In this document: positions 1 to 9,348 of the stretch, piece after piece
Layout: every line of letters begins with the position of its first letter
Position numbering within the stretch: position 1 is the stretch's first letter
NCBI GenBank assembly: GCA_023409735.1
Contig: JAEYRB010000019.1
Coordinates: 57,752-121,751, forward strand
Length of the DNA: 64,000 nucleotides
DNA from: Bacillota bacterium
Lineage (GTDB): Bacteria; Bacillota; Clostridia; Acetivibrionales; DTU013
Direction of reading: 5' to 3'
The notes under the pieces: generated by a model
The model's database searches: none
What the model saw: only the letters and a program-made list of their open reading frames with translations
Told to the model about the DNA's origin: nothing
Position numbers and translations under genes: made by a program

Positions 1-1824
1 ATTTTCTCTTATAGATAGTTCAATGCCGTCAGGAAGATTATCGTAATATTCAATTCCGTTTTCCTTTAAAATTTCTGAAATTAGCTTGTAGTAATATGCC
101 TTTTTGAATACTGTTCCTACATAATAAACCTTACCTTCTTTGTAATTATTTACAGTGACAGCAGGCTTCCCTTCATAATAATCGTCATTATACACAGCTA
201 ACGCCTTCGCAGTGGTAGTTTCGATAATATCACACCATTGTTCACAGTCATAAATTTTACCGTCATCGTGTCTCACAGTATGATTGTCAGTCCCGATAGG
301 ATCATATTCAGACACAACAATGCCCGCACATTCCTTAAAAACTGTCGGTAATTGGTCCATTATGCAAGTATTGTTCACATCTTTGACGCCAGACCTGTTA
401 GTTAAAATAAGGGTTCCGCCATTTGCAGCAAATTTATAAAGGTTTATGGTGACCTGCTCATTAGTAATATACATTGTAGGTGCAACCACTATATTATATT
501 CATCAAGGCTGGAGCTCCAGTTTATAATATCTGTACCCACACCAAACCTTGTAAAAGCATCATGATAAGACTTAAGCTGTCCGTAATAATGCATTCCTTC
601 TGCTTGCGGCTGAATTTTAAAAGCATATTCCTGCTCGGAAGAATATAGAATAGCAACTTTGTTTTTTATTGTTGTATCATTAACGCGCTTTAGGTGATTA
701 TTAACAATATGGCATAAGCTTTCAAATTCGTGAAAGCGTCTGCCGGGTACATTACTATGATCAATTAAACCATGCCAGAACATTTCGGCACCTTTGACCG
801 CACTTCTCCATCTAAAATGTATGACTGTATCGGCTCCCCTGGCTATAGCCTGCAACGCATACCCTTTTATCATACCAGGTCTGGGTGCCCTTTGCATAGG
901 TGTCCAACCGCCGAGTAAGCCGCTTAACTGCTCCATTATCCAGAAGTTCTTTTGTTTAATTCCACGCATTAAATCCAAATGGAAAGAATGTGAGTATAGC
1001 TTCTCGCCATTACTAGGTAGCTTCGCTGCAGGATAATTGTCATAGGAAACAAAGTCAAGATTTTCAAAAGCATCATAAAAGTCCGGCATATTTTCACAGA
1101 GCCAGGTATTTATAGTGATTTGTGTATTTGGACAGTTTTTACGTATCAAATTCATTTGAAATTCTACAAATTGAGCCATGGAATAAGATGTAAAACGGTT
1201 ATAGTCAAGCAATAATGAGGGGTTTAGCCATTTAGAACCTCCATAAGGTGGATTCACCTGTTCCCAACTACTGTATTCTCCACTCCAAACAGAATTTCCA
1301 TATGCTGTATTTATCTTGTCTATTGTACTATACTTTTCTTTCAGCCATGCTCTGAATTTGGGACTACAATATTCACAGCAGCAATGTGCGGCATCAAGCT
1401 CATTGTCAATCTGCCAGCCAACTACAGCGGGATTACCAGCATAACGTTTTGTCATTATATCAATAATCCTTTCAGAATACTTAAGCATGGAAGGACTGTT
1501 ATAGCAGCGGTGTCCGCGAATTCCCAAATTGATTTTATTCCTATCCGTTCCTACTTGTATTGCATCAGGATACTTCTCGTAAAGCCATAAAGGCGGACAG
1601 TTTGTAGGTGTACAAAGAAATATTTCAATATCTCTTTTTGCAAAAATCTCAATCGCTTCATCCAGCCAGGCAAATTCAAATACTCCCTCCCGGGGCTCTA
1701 TACGGCACCAGGCGAACTCTGCCATCCTTACAATTTTAACCCCTGACTTTTGCATAAGATCAGCATCTGCTTCCCATATGCTTCTATCCCACTGTTCCGG
1801 ATAATATACAACTCCGATTTTCAT
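1..1824 (-). CDS. GH42 beta-galactosidase (3' end cut by window edge)
   Basis: Cytoplasmic family 42 glycoside hydrolase; such enzymes release terminal galactose (sometimes arabinopyranose) from oligosaccharides. All 608 visible codons are open. The N-terminus MKIGVVYYPEQWDRS is typical, the acid/base Glu lies in WQIDNEL (E142), followed by a Cys cluster (HCCCEYC) like the metal site of many GH42 enzymes, and the nucleophile Glu lies in WIMEQLSG (E298). Family members are about 650-700 residues, so only the C-terminal beta domain is missing. ATG at 1824 is preceded by a strong GGAGGTTA ribosome site. It lies downstream of the solute-binding protein gene and a terminator-like hairpin, so it is probably expressed by read-through. 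No signal peptide is seen, so the substrate is probably an imported oligosaccharide. Confidence 0.93.
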   Translation of the reverse strand, partial: MKIGVVYYPEQWDRSIWEADADLMQKSGVKIVRMAEFAWCRIEPREGVFEFAWLDEAIEIFAKRDIEIFLCTPTNCPPLWLYEKYPDAIQVGTDRNKINLGIRGHRCYNSPSMLKYSERIIDIMTKRYAGNPAVVGWQIDNELDAAHCCCEYCSPKFRAWLKEKYSTIDKINTAYGNSVWSGEYSSWEQVNPPYGGSKWLNPSLLLDYNRFTSYSMAQFVEFQMNLIRKNCPNTQITINTWLCENMPDFYDAFENLDFVSYDNYPAAKLPSNGEKLYSHSFHLDLMRGIKQKNFWIMEQLSGLLGGWTPMQRAPRPGMIKGYALQAIARGADTVIHFRWRSAVKGAEMFWHGLIDHSNVPGRRFHEFESLCHIVNNHLKRVNDTTIKNKVAILYSSEQEYAFKIQPQAEGMHYYGQLKSYHDAFTRFGVGTDIINWSSSLDEYNIVVAPTMYITNEQVTINLYKFAANGGTLILTNRSGVKDVNNTCIMDQLPTVFKECAGIVVSEYDPIGTDNHTVRHDDGKIYDCEQWCDIIETTTAKALAVYNDDYYEGKPAVTVNNYKEGKVYYVGTVFKKAYYYKLISEILKENGIEYYDNLPDGIELSIREN

Positions 1825-1837
1825 ATATTATAACCTC

Positions 1838-1978
1838 CGTAAATTACCATTCAGAATAATACTGTCACCGGGTGTCACGTCTATTTCAAATGAATTGCTA
1901 CCGTATCTGACAATATGTTTATCAGCTGCATCAGGCTTTATAGATAATTTGGACTCAGTAAAAATGTCTGGCACCGAA
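1838..1978 (-). pseudogene. Possible C-terminal coding relic
   Basis: On the minus strand a stop-free frame of nearly 50 codons ends at a TAA just before the GH42 ribosome site. Its C-terminal part reads like real protein (VRYGSNSFEIDVTPGDSIIL). There is no start codon or ribosome site, and its beginning runs through the terminator hairpin. It could be the tail of a lost sugar-hydrolase gene; chance is also possible. Family not recognised. Confidence 0.25.
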
Positions 1979-2005
1979 TGGATATCCTGATGCCAGACAT
2001 TTTTT
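1960..2005 (-). terminator. Hairpin after the solute-binding protein gene
   Basis: Perfect 14-bp arms AAAAATGTCTGGCA (1960-1973) and TGCCAGACATTTTT (1991-2004) enclose a 17-nt loop. The stem ends in a T run on the minus strand, directly downstream of the binding-protein stop. It probably terminates or attenuates transcription between the importer genes and the GH42 gene, or stabilises the upstream mRNA. Confidence 0.7.
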
Positions 2006-2022
2006 ACACATTACAGCTTAAC

Positions 2023-3750
2023 TTATTTGTTCCACATAGCCATTCTGTCTTTTATAGCCTGTGTAAACTGTTTCTCGATTTCCCTCACACCGGCAGCTTC
2101 CATAGCTTTGACAAATTCATCAAATACTTTGTCAAAGTCCTCAGCTTTACCCATTATCAATTTCGCACAGTACTTTTTGGAAAGTTCTATACACTTATTG
2201 TTTATTGCGGCATAGTCACCAGTCATACCACCCTCATATTTAAAGGCAGCTCCGTATGGTGCTACTTTGAACTCATCCTCTTTGGGGAATAAATCCCCCC
2301 ACAGCTTTACTCCATACCCGGCAAGCACTTCTTTTTCTACCTGTGTATAATTACTTATAATTGCATCCTTATCAATTATGTCCGGAGTAACAGGGTTTCC
2401 TGTTGCATCCAAGTATGTGTTTCCATATCTTGGCCATGGGTATTGATATAAACCTATACCGGTCTTTTTTGCAAAGTCTTTGTCATTCTGCTTCTGCTTC
2501 AGAGTTTCAGGAAGGATTACACGTTTTTGGTTTTCATCATATTTCCAATGAACGTCCTCAACTCCCCAAGCATTCAATACATTTGCTTCTTCACCGGCCA
2601 TCCAGTTAAAGAACTGCATTGCCCTTACCTTGTCTTTACACTCGGTAGTTATTGCCATTCCTGAGCCAAATCCGATATATCCCCTATCCACGTAATTAGG
2701 ATTTTTTATATTTTCATTCATAGTAATTGGATAAAAGCCATACGCCCTGTCTTCCATTCCAGCACCGCGCAACGCTGCATGAACTCCATTAAAATCCCAC
2801 GATGCTCCGTCTATAGTCGCTATAACCCTACCGCTTGAAAGCTTTGCATTAAACTGATCATTTGACTCGGTGAAGCTTTCCTTATCAATAAGTTTTTGAT
2901 TCCACAATCCATTCAGCCATCTAAGGAATTCCTTATCGCCATCTGTTATGATATGGCGTTTTGCTTCAAGTGTATCCTGGTCAATAATCCACTCATCATC
3001 AAAACCTCCGTTAACATTGTTGGCAGGATTTCCGATTGAGAAAAAGTATCCCCAGTCATACCCATTAAGAAGTAGAGGAATGGTGGGCTGTTCTTTTCCA
3101 TCCGGTCCCTTGAACGTAGGATGTTTTGCGTAGTAGTTCTTTATAATATTTTCAAAATCTTGAATCGTTCTTAGCTTCGGGTAACCCTCTTCCTTTACAA
3201 CCGCATGTTGTACACTGAAGCCGCCGATAGCGTCACCTTTTCCGTCTCCTACCGGTTGATCTCCTAAACAGTACATATATGGTATCTCAGGACTCCACTT
3301 AAGTCTTTCTAAATAATCCCCATATAATTTTTTGATATTAGGTCCATATTGGTCAATGAGGTCATCCAGCTTTTCTACTTGGTTGACATCCATTAATAGT
3401 TTGAGGTCTGTACCTGCGAAAATAATATCAGGTAGATCTCCACTGGCTACCATAAGAGAAATTCTCTGTTTTCCGTCTCCTACAGACTTTTCAATATCCA
3501 GAGTGACTCCTGTTAGCTCAGTAATTTTCTTTTCTACCGGAGTGGTCCACTCATTAGAATTGTTTGTTCCCATGTATGCTTTAAACGTAATGGGATCCTT
3601 TGGCATTTCATTTGCTGTTGTACTTGCTACTGTGTTTGATGAATTTTCTGCAGCTGTGGGATCAGCTTTTTGATTATTACTTGAACCACAACCTGTAAGC
3701 AAAGCGGTGGTCAGTATTACGGCAACTAGACTACTGAAAACTTTTTTCAT
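2023..3750 (-). CDS. Extracellular sugar-binding lipoprotein (LplA-like, family 1)
   Basis: Lipid-anchored substrate receptor of an ABC importer. A lipoprotein signal peptide (MKKVFSSLVAVILTTALLTG) ends at the lipobox Cys C21, followed by a low-complexity Ser/Thr/Asn linker and a large binding domain. At 575 residues it matches the large LplA/YtcQ binding proteins for complex oligosaccharides rather than the roughly 430-residue maltose type. ATG at 3750 has a GAGGAAAA ribosome site. It is third in the order LplB-like permease, LplC-like permease, binding protein. Those neighbours and the adjacent GH42/GH43/GH29 and YesMN genes suggest a plant-glycan oligosaccharide ligand; the exact sugar cannot be read from sequence. 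Confidence 0.92.
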   Translation of the reverse strand: MKKVFSSLVAVILTTALLTGCGSSNNQKADPTAAENSSNTVASTTANEMPKDPITFKAYMGTNNSNEWTTPVEKKITELTGVTLDIEKSVGDGKQRISLMVASGDLPDIIFAGTDLKLLMDVNQVEKLDDLIDQYGPNIKKLYGDYLERLKWSPEIPYMYCLGDQPVGDGKGDAIGGFSVQHAVVKEEGYPKLRTIQDFENIIKNYYAKHPTFKGPDGKEQPTIPLLLNGYDWGYFFSIGNPANNVNGGFDDEWIIDQDTLEAKRHIITDGDKEFLRWLNGLWNQKLIDKESFTESNDQFNAKLSSGRVIATIDGASWDFNGVHAALRGAGMEDRAYGFYPITMNENIKNPNYVDRGYIGFGSGMAITTECKDKVRAMQFFNWMAGEEANVLNAWGVEDVHWKYDENQKRVILPETLKQKQNDKDFAKKTGIGLYQYPWPRYGNTYLDATGNPVTPDIIDKDAIISNYTQVEKEVLAGYGVKLWGDLFPKEDEFKVAPYGAAFKYEGGMTGDYAAINNKCIELSKKYCAKLIMGKAEDFDKVFDEFVKAMEAAGVREIEKQFTQAIKDRMAMWNK

Positions 3751-3811
3751 TGCTTTTCCTCCTCATATTCTTAACTTTATTTATAATAACGGTTGCCCAT
3801 TATTACCTGCA

Positions 3812-4705
3812 TTAACTTTTTACTGCCCCAAGCGTCATACCTTTAACAAAATATTTCTGTACAGCTGGATAGACTAATAGGATTGGTAATGTTACTAGAA
3901 CAGTCATCGCCATCTGGACCGATTTAGGACTTATTTTTATATGCTGTTTGCTTGGATCGACCAACAAGTAAGGGTTAGCCTCATTACCTGATAACATTGC
4001 CGTGTTCTGGAGTATCCCCTGTAGCTCAAACTGGAGCGTTGAAAGATTTCTATCGCCGTTACAATACAGGTAAGTATCAAACCATGAATTCCAATGACCT
4101 ACCGCGGTGAACAACGCGATTACAGACAACACCGGAGTGCACAGTGGCAATACGATCCGGAAGAAAAGTAGAAGATCATTTGCCCCATCAATTGTGGCTG
4201 ATTCCTCAAGTTCATGCGGAAGCCCGTCTATATATGAACGTATTACAATAACATTGAAAACACCGATCAATCCCGGAATAATGTAAACATTGAAATTGTG
4301 AAATAGTCCAAGTGCTCTTATCAACATATAGCTGGGAATCAGACCACCCCCAACATACATGGTGATAATAAAGATGGTTGTTATAAACTTTCTGGCAAAA
4401 TAATCCTTTCTGCTAATCGTATATGCCAGCATTGCGGTACAAGTAAGCGAAGTGGCTGTACCTATAACCGTACGAAGCACCGAAACTACCGAAGCCATCC
4501 CCAGATTCTTATTTGACAGAATCTCCTTATAGCTTGCAAGAGTAAACATTCTAGGATATATAGTAATACCCCCTCTGACGGTATCGATAGTATCGTTAAG
4601 CGATATTGCAAGTACATTCAAAAAAGGATATAGCGTTATTATTGCAAGGATAATCATACCCGCGTAATTAAACACATCGAATAAATTACTTTTTTTAATT
4701 TTCAA
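3812..4705 (-). CDS. ABC sugar permease (LplC/YtcP type)
   Basis: Inner-membrane subunit of the oligosaccharide importer, with about six transmembrane helices. The cytoplasmic EAA loop is visible as HELEESATIDGANDLLLFF, the ATPase contact site. The first in-frame ATG (4720) directly abuts the previous gene's stop, but the GGAGGTG ribosome site lies inside its first codons. The likely start is therefore TTG at 4705, 6 nt after that site, giving 297 residues. It is co-transcribed with the LplB-like permease upstream and the binding protein downstream. No ATPase gene lies in this operon. Confidence 0.92.
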   Translation of the reverse strand: MKIKKSNLFDVFNYAGMIILAIITLYPFLNVLAISLNDTIDTVRGGITIYPRMFTLASYKEILSNKNLGMASVVSVLRTVIGTATSLTCTAMLAYTISRKDYFARKFITTIFIITMYVGGGLIPSYMLIRALGLFHNFNVYIIPGLIGVFNVIVIRSYIDGLPHELEESATIDGANDLLLFFRIVLPLCTPVLSVIALFTAVGHWNSWFDTYLYCNGDRNLSTLQFELQGILQNTAMLSGNEANPYLLVDPSKQHIKISPKSVQMAMTVLVTLPILLVYPAVQKYFVKGMTLGAVKS

Positions 4706-4720
4706 ATTTTTCACCTCCAT

Positions 4721-5680
4721 TTAAACTATCCTATATTCGGATATTTTTCCACTTAGTATGTTAGCTCCGAAAACAAGAATGACGCTAACCACAGATTTGG
4801 CCATGCCTACAGCTGTACCGAATGCAAATCTGCCTGAATTGATGCCTGCATTTAGAACATAAAGATCCAGAGTATCTGACACATCGCGCACCAGATCATT
4901 TCTCATAAGAAGTTGAGCTTCAAAGCCTGTGTTTAGGATGCCTCCCAAACTCATGATCATCATAACAGTAACTGTGGGCATAATACCCGGTAATGTAATA
5001 TGCCACATCCTTTTAAAACGTCCGGCTCCATCCATAGTAGCTGCCTCATAATGCTCTTGTGGAATTCCGGATATGGCAGCAAAAAATATAATGGAACTCC
5101 ATCCTATTTCTTTCCACAGACCAATTGTAGTTAAGTTAATCCAAAAAAGTTCAGGTTTGGCTAAAAGCAGTACTGGCTCGTTTACAATCCCCAAATTGAC
5201 TAGTATAAAATTAATCGGACCATCAAGAGACAGCATCTCTTTTGCAATACCTGCGACAACAACCCAGGAAACAAAGTGCGGCAAATATGAAATCGTTTGT
5301 ATCGACCTTCTAAACCTTTCATTCATGATTTCATTTAAAAGTAATGCCAATATAACAGGAAAAGTGAATCCCACAACGAAACTTAGAGAACTCATTACCA
5401 GCGTATTTCTTAACGAATTGTAAAAATCTGGATCTTTGAACATTATGATGAAGTATTTTAACCCTATCCATTCCTGTTCCTGAAAAGGTAATCCGGGCTT
5501 GTAGTCCTGGAAAGCCATTGTCCAGCCCCATAAAGGAATATAACTGAAAATTATCAGCCATATAACAAACGGAAATGACATCAACACAAGATATTTCTGC
5601 TTTATAGCAAGTTTTAACCATTTGCTAATACGCGAATTGGATTTTCCAACTCTTGCTGTAGCAAATTCAGAATTTAGCAT
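4721..5680 (-). CDS. ABC sugar permease (LplB type)
   Basis: First gene of the importer operon and partner of the LplC-type permease in the membrane heterodimer. The 319 residues contain a cytoplasmic N-terminus, about six transmembrane segments and an EAA loop (EHYEAATMDGAGRFKRMWHI). The phrase YIPLWGWTMAFQDYKPG is characteristic of the LplB group. ATG at 5680 follows GGGAGGAAT. The operon promoter and a candidate operator lie just upstream at 5710-5731. Confidence 0.93.
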   Translation of the reverse strand: MLNSEFATARVGKSNSRISKWLKLAIKQKYLVLMSFPFVIWLIIFSYIPLWGWTMAFQDYKPGLPFQEQEWIGLKYFIIMFKDPDFYNSLRNTLVMSSLSFVVGFTFPVILALLLNEIMNERFRRSIQTISYLPHFVSWVVVAGIAKEMLSLDGPINFILVNLGIVNEPVLLLAKPELFWINLTTIGLWKEIGWSSIIFFAAISGIPQEHYEAATMDGAGRFKRMWHITLPGIMPTVTVMMIMSLGGILNTGFEAQLLMRNDLVRDVSDTLDLYVLNAGINSGRFAFGTAVGMAKSVVSVILVFGANILSGKISEYRIV

Positions 5681-5709
5681 CGCATAATTCCTCCCAAATA
5701 ATGTGTGAA

Positions 5710-5731
5710 GTTAGTACATGATTATACTAAC
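5710..5731 (-). promoter_or_regulatory. Candidate promoter -10 with overlapping inverted repeat
   Basis: Upstream of the permease operon, a TATAAT (minus strand, 5721-5726) lies inside an inverted repeat with perfect 7-nt arms GTTAGTA and TACTAAC separated by 8 nt. The -35 region is weak, which fits an activated promoter. The repeat could bind the neighbouring YesN-like or AraC-like regulator, or form a small leader hairpin. Confidence 0.45.
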
Positions 5732-5806
5732 ACGCGATTTTGTATAAAAATACCGGAAGAATCCAAGTAGTTAATACTGTAAAAATCCGATATTACTTCT
5801 TATAGA

Positions 5807-5852
5807 AAAAGTTCAAATGCTGACCTAAGTATAGGCCTACACTTGAACTTTT
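5807..5852 (-). terminator. Terminator of the two-component operon
   Basis: Perfect 10-bp arms AAAAGTTCAA (5807-5816) and TTGAACTTTT (5843-5852) lie downstream of the response-regulator stop. On the minus strand the stem runs into a T run, consistent with intrinsic termination. Confidence 0.65.
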
Positions 5853-5896
5853 AGTAGCAAATCCATATTATTTACAGTATAGCTTTCCGATTATCA

Positions 5897-7447
5897 TTAG
5901 CGGATCTCTTTATAATCGGATGGAGGAACCCCTGTATAAACTTTAAATTTCTTATAAAAGTAATTAATGTCTTTGAATCCCGTTTTTTGTGCAACCTGAT
6001 ATACTTTGAATCCCTCCGTCAGAAATTGCTTAGCTTTTTCAAATCGGATAGAGTCCAGGTAGGTATTAAAGTGTTTTCCTGTTCTTAGTTTTATTTTCTT
6101 CCCGAGATAATCACTGTTGTAATAAAATAAAGCAGCCATTGTCTCAAGTTTTAAATCCTCATTGTAATTCCGCTCCATATATTCAAGAATCTTAGCAATC
6201 GGATCCTCCGGCCTCTCTGCTTTAAGTTCGTCCGATATTACTGTAAAAATATACTTCATATACCCGTGTAATTCTTGTAAACTGGACTTGTTGCATATTT
6301 CAGCAAGAATTTCCTGCCTTATACTAAGTTTGTCCTTCTTATCAGAGTTTACTGAAGCCAGCTTGTTTAAAGTAGCTGAGTAGATATTGGAATAATTTAT
6401 TTTAATAATGCCCTCATTGTACTCTTCTGATTGAAATTTCTGAAATAGGCCCTCCAGTATATTATTAATTTGTTCCATATTTTCTGTATCTACAGCTTTA
6501 CAAAGACTTTCTACAATATGCTCAAGTGCATACTTAGAGTAAGTATTTACGCATTTATGCATTTGATTTGTATCTTCTATTACATCACTGATAACACGTT
6601 TATAACTCAGTGTAAATTTGCGGTTTGACAATCTACAGGCATGTTGATAAGAAGATGAAATATCTGTTAGTTTTTCTACTGAACTACCCAATAAAACCGT
6701 AATATAAGTCTTGAATAGCTCGTTTATTTTAACAGGAAGATCATGAAGAATCCTTAAGTCTGCTGTCAGCTTCAAATTATCAATAAGTATCCCGATGTAA
6801 TTTTCGATATCAAATACATACCCCAGCCTGTTCTCCGAAATAAGCTTATCAATGTGCTTTTTTACACTCATTTTTACTGTCACTATTTCCATTTGATCGC
6901 CTTCAACTTCTATTAACGCCACCCGGTAACCGCTCCATGGAAAATCAAAACCATATAGTGAGCAATATTTTCCAAGCATTTTAATATCTATCTGGTTAAG
7001 TATAATACTCTGAAGTATTTTTTCCTTTGAAAAATAGATACTCATATCTATATTCTGCTTTGCCTGCCTTTTGCTTAGTATCTTGTCATGTACCTTGCAA
7101 ATTTTCTCAATAAGTACAGGTTGCTCAATTGGTTTGACAATATATGAATCAATATCAAGCTCTATAGCTGTCTGTGCATATTTGAAGTCTGAATATGCAG
7201 ATAGGACTATGAATTCACATGCACAGTTATCTCTGCGCAGCTCCTTTATCATTTCTAGGCCATCCATCATTGGCATTTTAATATCCACAATTACAAGATC
7301 AGGTTTCAATTCCTGTATTTGGGCTAACCCTCTCACCCCATTGCTGGCTTCGCCACAAATGTAGAATCCATACTTGTTCCAATCAATGATCCTTTTTAAA
7401 CCTTCCCGTATATAGTCCTCATCATCAATGATCATAACATTAAGCAT
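5897..7447 (-). CDS. Response regulator, YesN type (receiver + AraC HTH)
   Basis: DNA-binding partner of the adjacent YesM-like kinase. The receiver domain (1-115) shows the acidic pair IIDDED, phospho-acceptor D55 in VIVDIKMP and K105 in YIVKP. A long middle region follows, then a C-terminal double helix-turn-helix of AraC type (about 415-515; FEKAKQFLTEGFKVYQVAQKTGF). ATG at 7447 is chosen because AAAGGA lies 8 nt upstream and the receiver starts immediately; the longer frame back to 7492 reads through the kinase gene's end. Its ribosome site overlaps the kinase stop, implying translational coupling. It is expected to activate the neighbouring importer and hydrolase genes. Confidence 0.94.
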   Translation of the reverse strand: MLNVMIIDDEDYIREGLKRIIDWNKYGFYICGEASNGVRGLAQIQELKPDLVIVDIKMPMMDGLEMIKELRRDNCACEFIVLSAYSDFKYAQTAIELDIDSYIVKPIEQPVLIEKICKVHDKILSKRQAKQNIDMSIYFSKEKILQSIILNQIDIKMLGKYCSLYGFDFPWSGYRVALIEVEGDQMEIVTVKMSVKKHIDKLISENRLGYVFDIENYIGILIDNLKLTADLRILHDLPVKINELFKTYITVLLGSSVEKLTDISSSYQHACRLSNRKFTLSYKRVISDVIEDTNQMHKCVNTYSKYALEHIVESLCKAVDTENMEQINNILEGLFQKFQSEEYNEGIIKINYSNIYSATLNKLASVNSDKKDKLSIRQEILAEICNKSSLQELHGYMKYIFTVISDELKAERPEDPIAKILEYMERNYNEDLKLETMAALFYYNSDYLGKKIKLRTGKHFNTYLDSIRFEKAKQFLTEGFKVYQVAQKTGFKDINYFYKKFKVYTGVPPSDYKEIR

Positions 7448-7451
7448 AAAT

Positions 7452-9227
7452 TCATTCCTTTCCCGGCAGAGTAATCTCCACTTTAGTCCCATCTCCAGAC
7501 TTACTATTAATAGTCAATCCGTATTCATCTCCGTAAAAGAGTTTTATCCGCTGATATACATTTCTAAGTCCAATGTGCTTTTCAATGGAATCCTCAACTT
7601 CATCTAGGCTGTTAATGATACACTTAAGACGTTCCTCATCCATTCCACTGCCATTGTCTTCAATAGTGATTATCACTAATCCACATTTTCCTTCTGCAGA
7701 AAGGGAAATACTGCCCCCCTCTTCTACAAATTTCAGCCCGTGGACTACAGCATTCTCTATAACCGGTTGAATAATAAGCGGAAGCAACTTATAATCCGAG
7801 AGTTCATTGCTGTAATCAAGGCTATAGTTAAACCAGTTTCTAAATCTAAACTTTTGTATTTCGAGGTAACTTTTCACCAAATCAATTTCATCGCTGAACA
7901 ATACCAGCTCATTGCCTACTTCAAGATTTTTCCTCATTATCTTACCTAATAACATTATTACATCGGCAACCTCTATATCACCATTGCAATATGCTCTCAT
8001 GCGTATAGCTTCCAGTGCGTTAAAAAGGAAATGAGGGTTAATCTGGCTGGCAAGCATTTTCAGTTTGATTTCCCGCTGCCGGACAGCCAGCTGATTCTTT
8101 TGCAGGTTCACCTCATATACTTCATGCACCAAATCCTTAATACTCTTTACCATCACTCCCAGGTCCTTGGATAGCTGTCCAATTTCATCTTCTCCTTCTA
8201 ATGTTGGTGTAAAATTGAAATTACCAAGAGCTACAGTATGCATATCATCACTCATAATATTCACACGTTTACTGATAACACTTGAGAAAAATGAAAACAA
8301 GGCTGCCGCCAATACCAGGCTAATCATCATCATTATAAATCCAAGCTTAAAAGTACTATTTACTTTATCAGTTATAGTACTGACAGGTACTATAGAAATT
8401 ATTCTAAACCCTTTGTTGTTTACACTTGGTGAATACGTTTTAACTACAGCTTTAGAACTTTTATCCCCAAAATCTATATTGTGAGTACCCTGAGATAAAG
8501 CTGTGTACTCATCACCACTAAACTTTTTCCCTATCAATTCAGTATTTTTTGCTGCCAGTACAATTCCATTATCATTTAAAATGATTGTTTCATAGGGTTC
8601 ATCGTTTACTATAGATTTTAAGTAGTTTTGATGTATACTGATCACTATTATACCAAGAGGCTTCAATCCAATATGGCCTTTCAGAACAGCTGTCAGTGAT
8701 AGAAGGTTATAATCCTTTAAAGAACTGTAAACCATCTGCCAACAAATTCCACCGTTTAAAGATCTTGCGCGCTTAAACCAGGCAGCTTCGTATTCTTTAT
8801 CCTCAACTATAACAAACTGATCGCTGTTCAGCAAAGATTTATTAAAGGTGTACAGCTTTATATCCTGTATTTCCATGATATGACTGCTTGTAGCATTAAT
8901 TATTCCTGAGTAACTTGTATAAGCATCTACTACCTCAACCTCTGAATAATATTGTTTCAGTACAAGGTTCTCAAGGTTGGAATCCTGACTGAATTGAAAA
9001 TACAAGTCCTGTGTCAGCTTTAATACCCCATAAAGCCTTGCATAAACTCTATCAACACTATTGTTTGCCTCATACATTGCCCTGTCAGTAACCATTTTTT
9101 GCATACTATAAGTTAGTACAAGCCCAATGAGAAGGACGGGTAACAATACTACCAGAATATAGGAAAATATTAACTTTTTCTTAATATTAAGATTATTTAG
9201 CCACTTGAAGAAATAATTTTTTTTCAT
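7452..9227 (-). CDS. Sensor histidine kinase, YesM family
   Basis: Membrane sensor that phosphorylates the YesN-type regulator encoded 4 nt downstream. Transmembrane segments lie at about 20-42 and 296-316 and flank an extracellular Cache-like domain. A HAMP segment follows, then the His_kinase motif SQINPHFLFNALEAIRM with phospho-acceptor H399, N-box QPVIENAVVHGL (N492) and G-box EDNGSGMDEE. At 591 residues the length is usual for YesM. Known relatives sense extracellular sugars, often with a lipoprotein binding protein, which fits the importer next door. Confidence 0.94.
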   Translation of the reverse strand: MKKNYFFKWLNNLNIKKKLIFSYILVVLLPVLLIGLVLTYSMQKMVTDRAMYEANNSVDRVYARLYGVLKLTQDLYFQFSQDSNLENLVLKQYYSEVEVVDAYTSYSGIINATSSHIMEIQDIKLYTFNKSLLNSDQFVIVEDKEYEAAWFKRARSLNGGICWQMVYSSLKDYNLLSLTAVLKGHIGLKPLGIIVISIHQNYLKSIVNDEPYETIILNDNGIVLAAKNTELIGKKFSGDEYTALSQGTHNIDFGDKSSKAVVKTYSPSVNNKGFRIISIVPVSTITDKVNSTFKLGFIMMMISLVLAAALFSFFSSVISKRVNIMSDDMHTVALGNFNFTPTLEGEDEIGQLSKDLGVMVKSIKDLVHEVYEVNLQKNQLAVRQREIKLKMLASQINPHFLFNALEAIRMRAYCNGDIEVADVIMLLGKIMRKNLEVGNELVLFSDEIDLVKSYLEIQKFRFRNWFNYSLDYSNELSDYKLLPLIIQPVIENAVVHGLKFVEEGGSISLSAEGKCGLVIITIEDNGSGMDEERLKCIINSLDEVEDSIEKHIGLRNVYQRIKLFYGDEYGLTINSKSGDGTKVEITLPGKE

Positions 9228-9348
9228 TTTTTTACCTGATAATAATTATTAAACATGGAAGTATATATACTTTTAAGAAATTTTTTACTCTGGTTCATTT
9301 CTATTATACTGATACTAAAACTAAAATACAATAAAAAATCAAGCTGTT

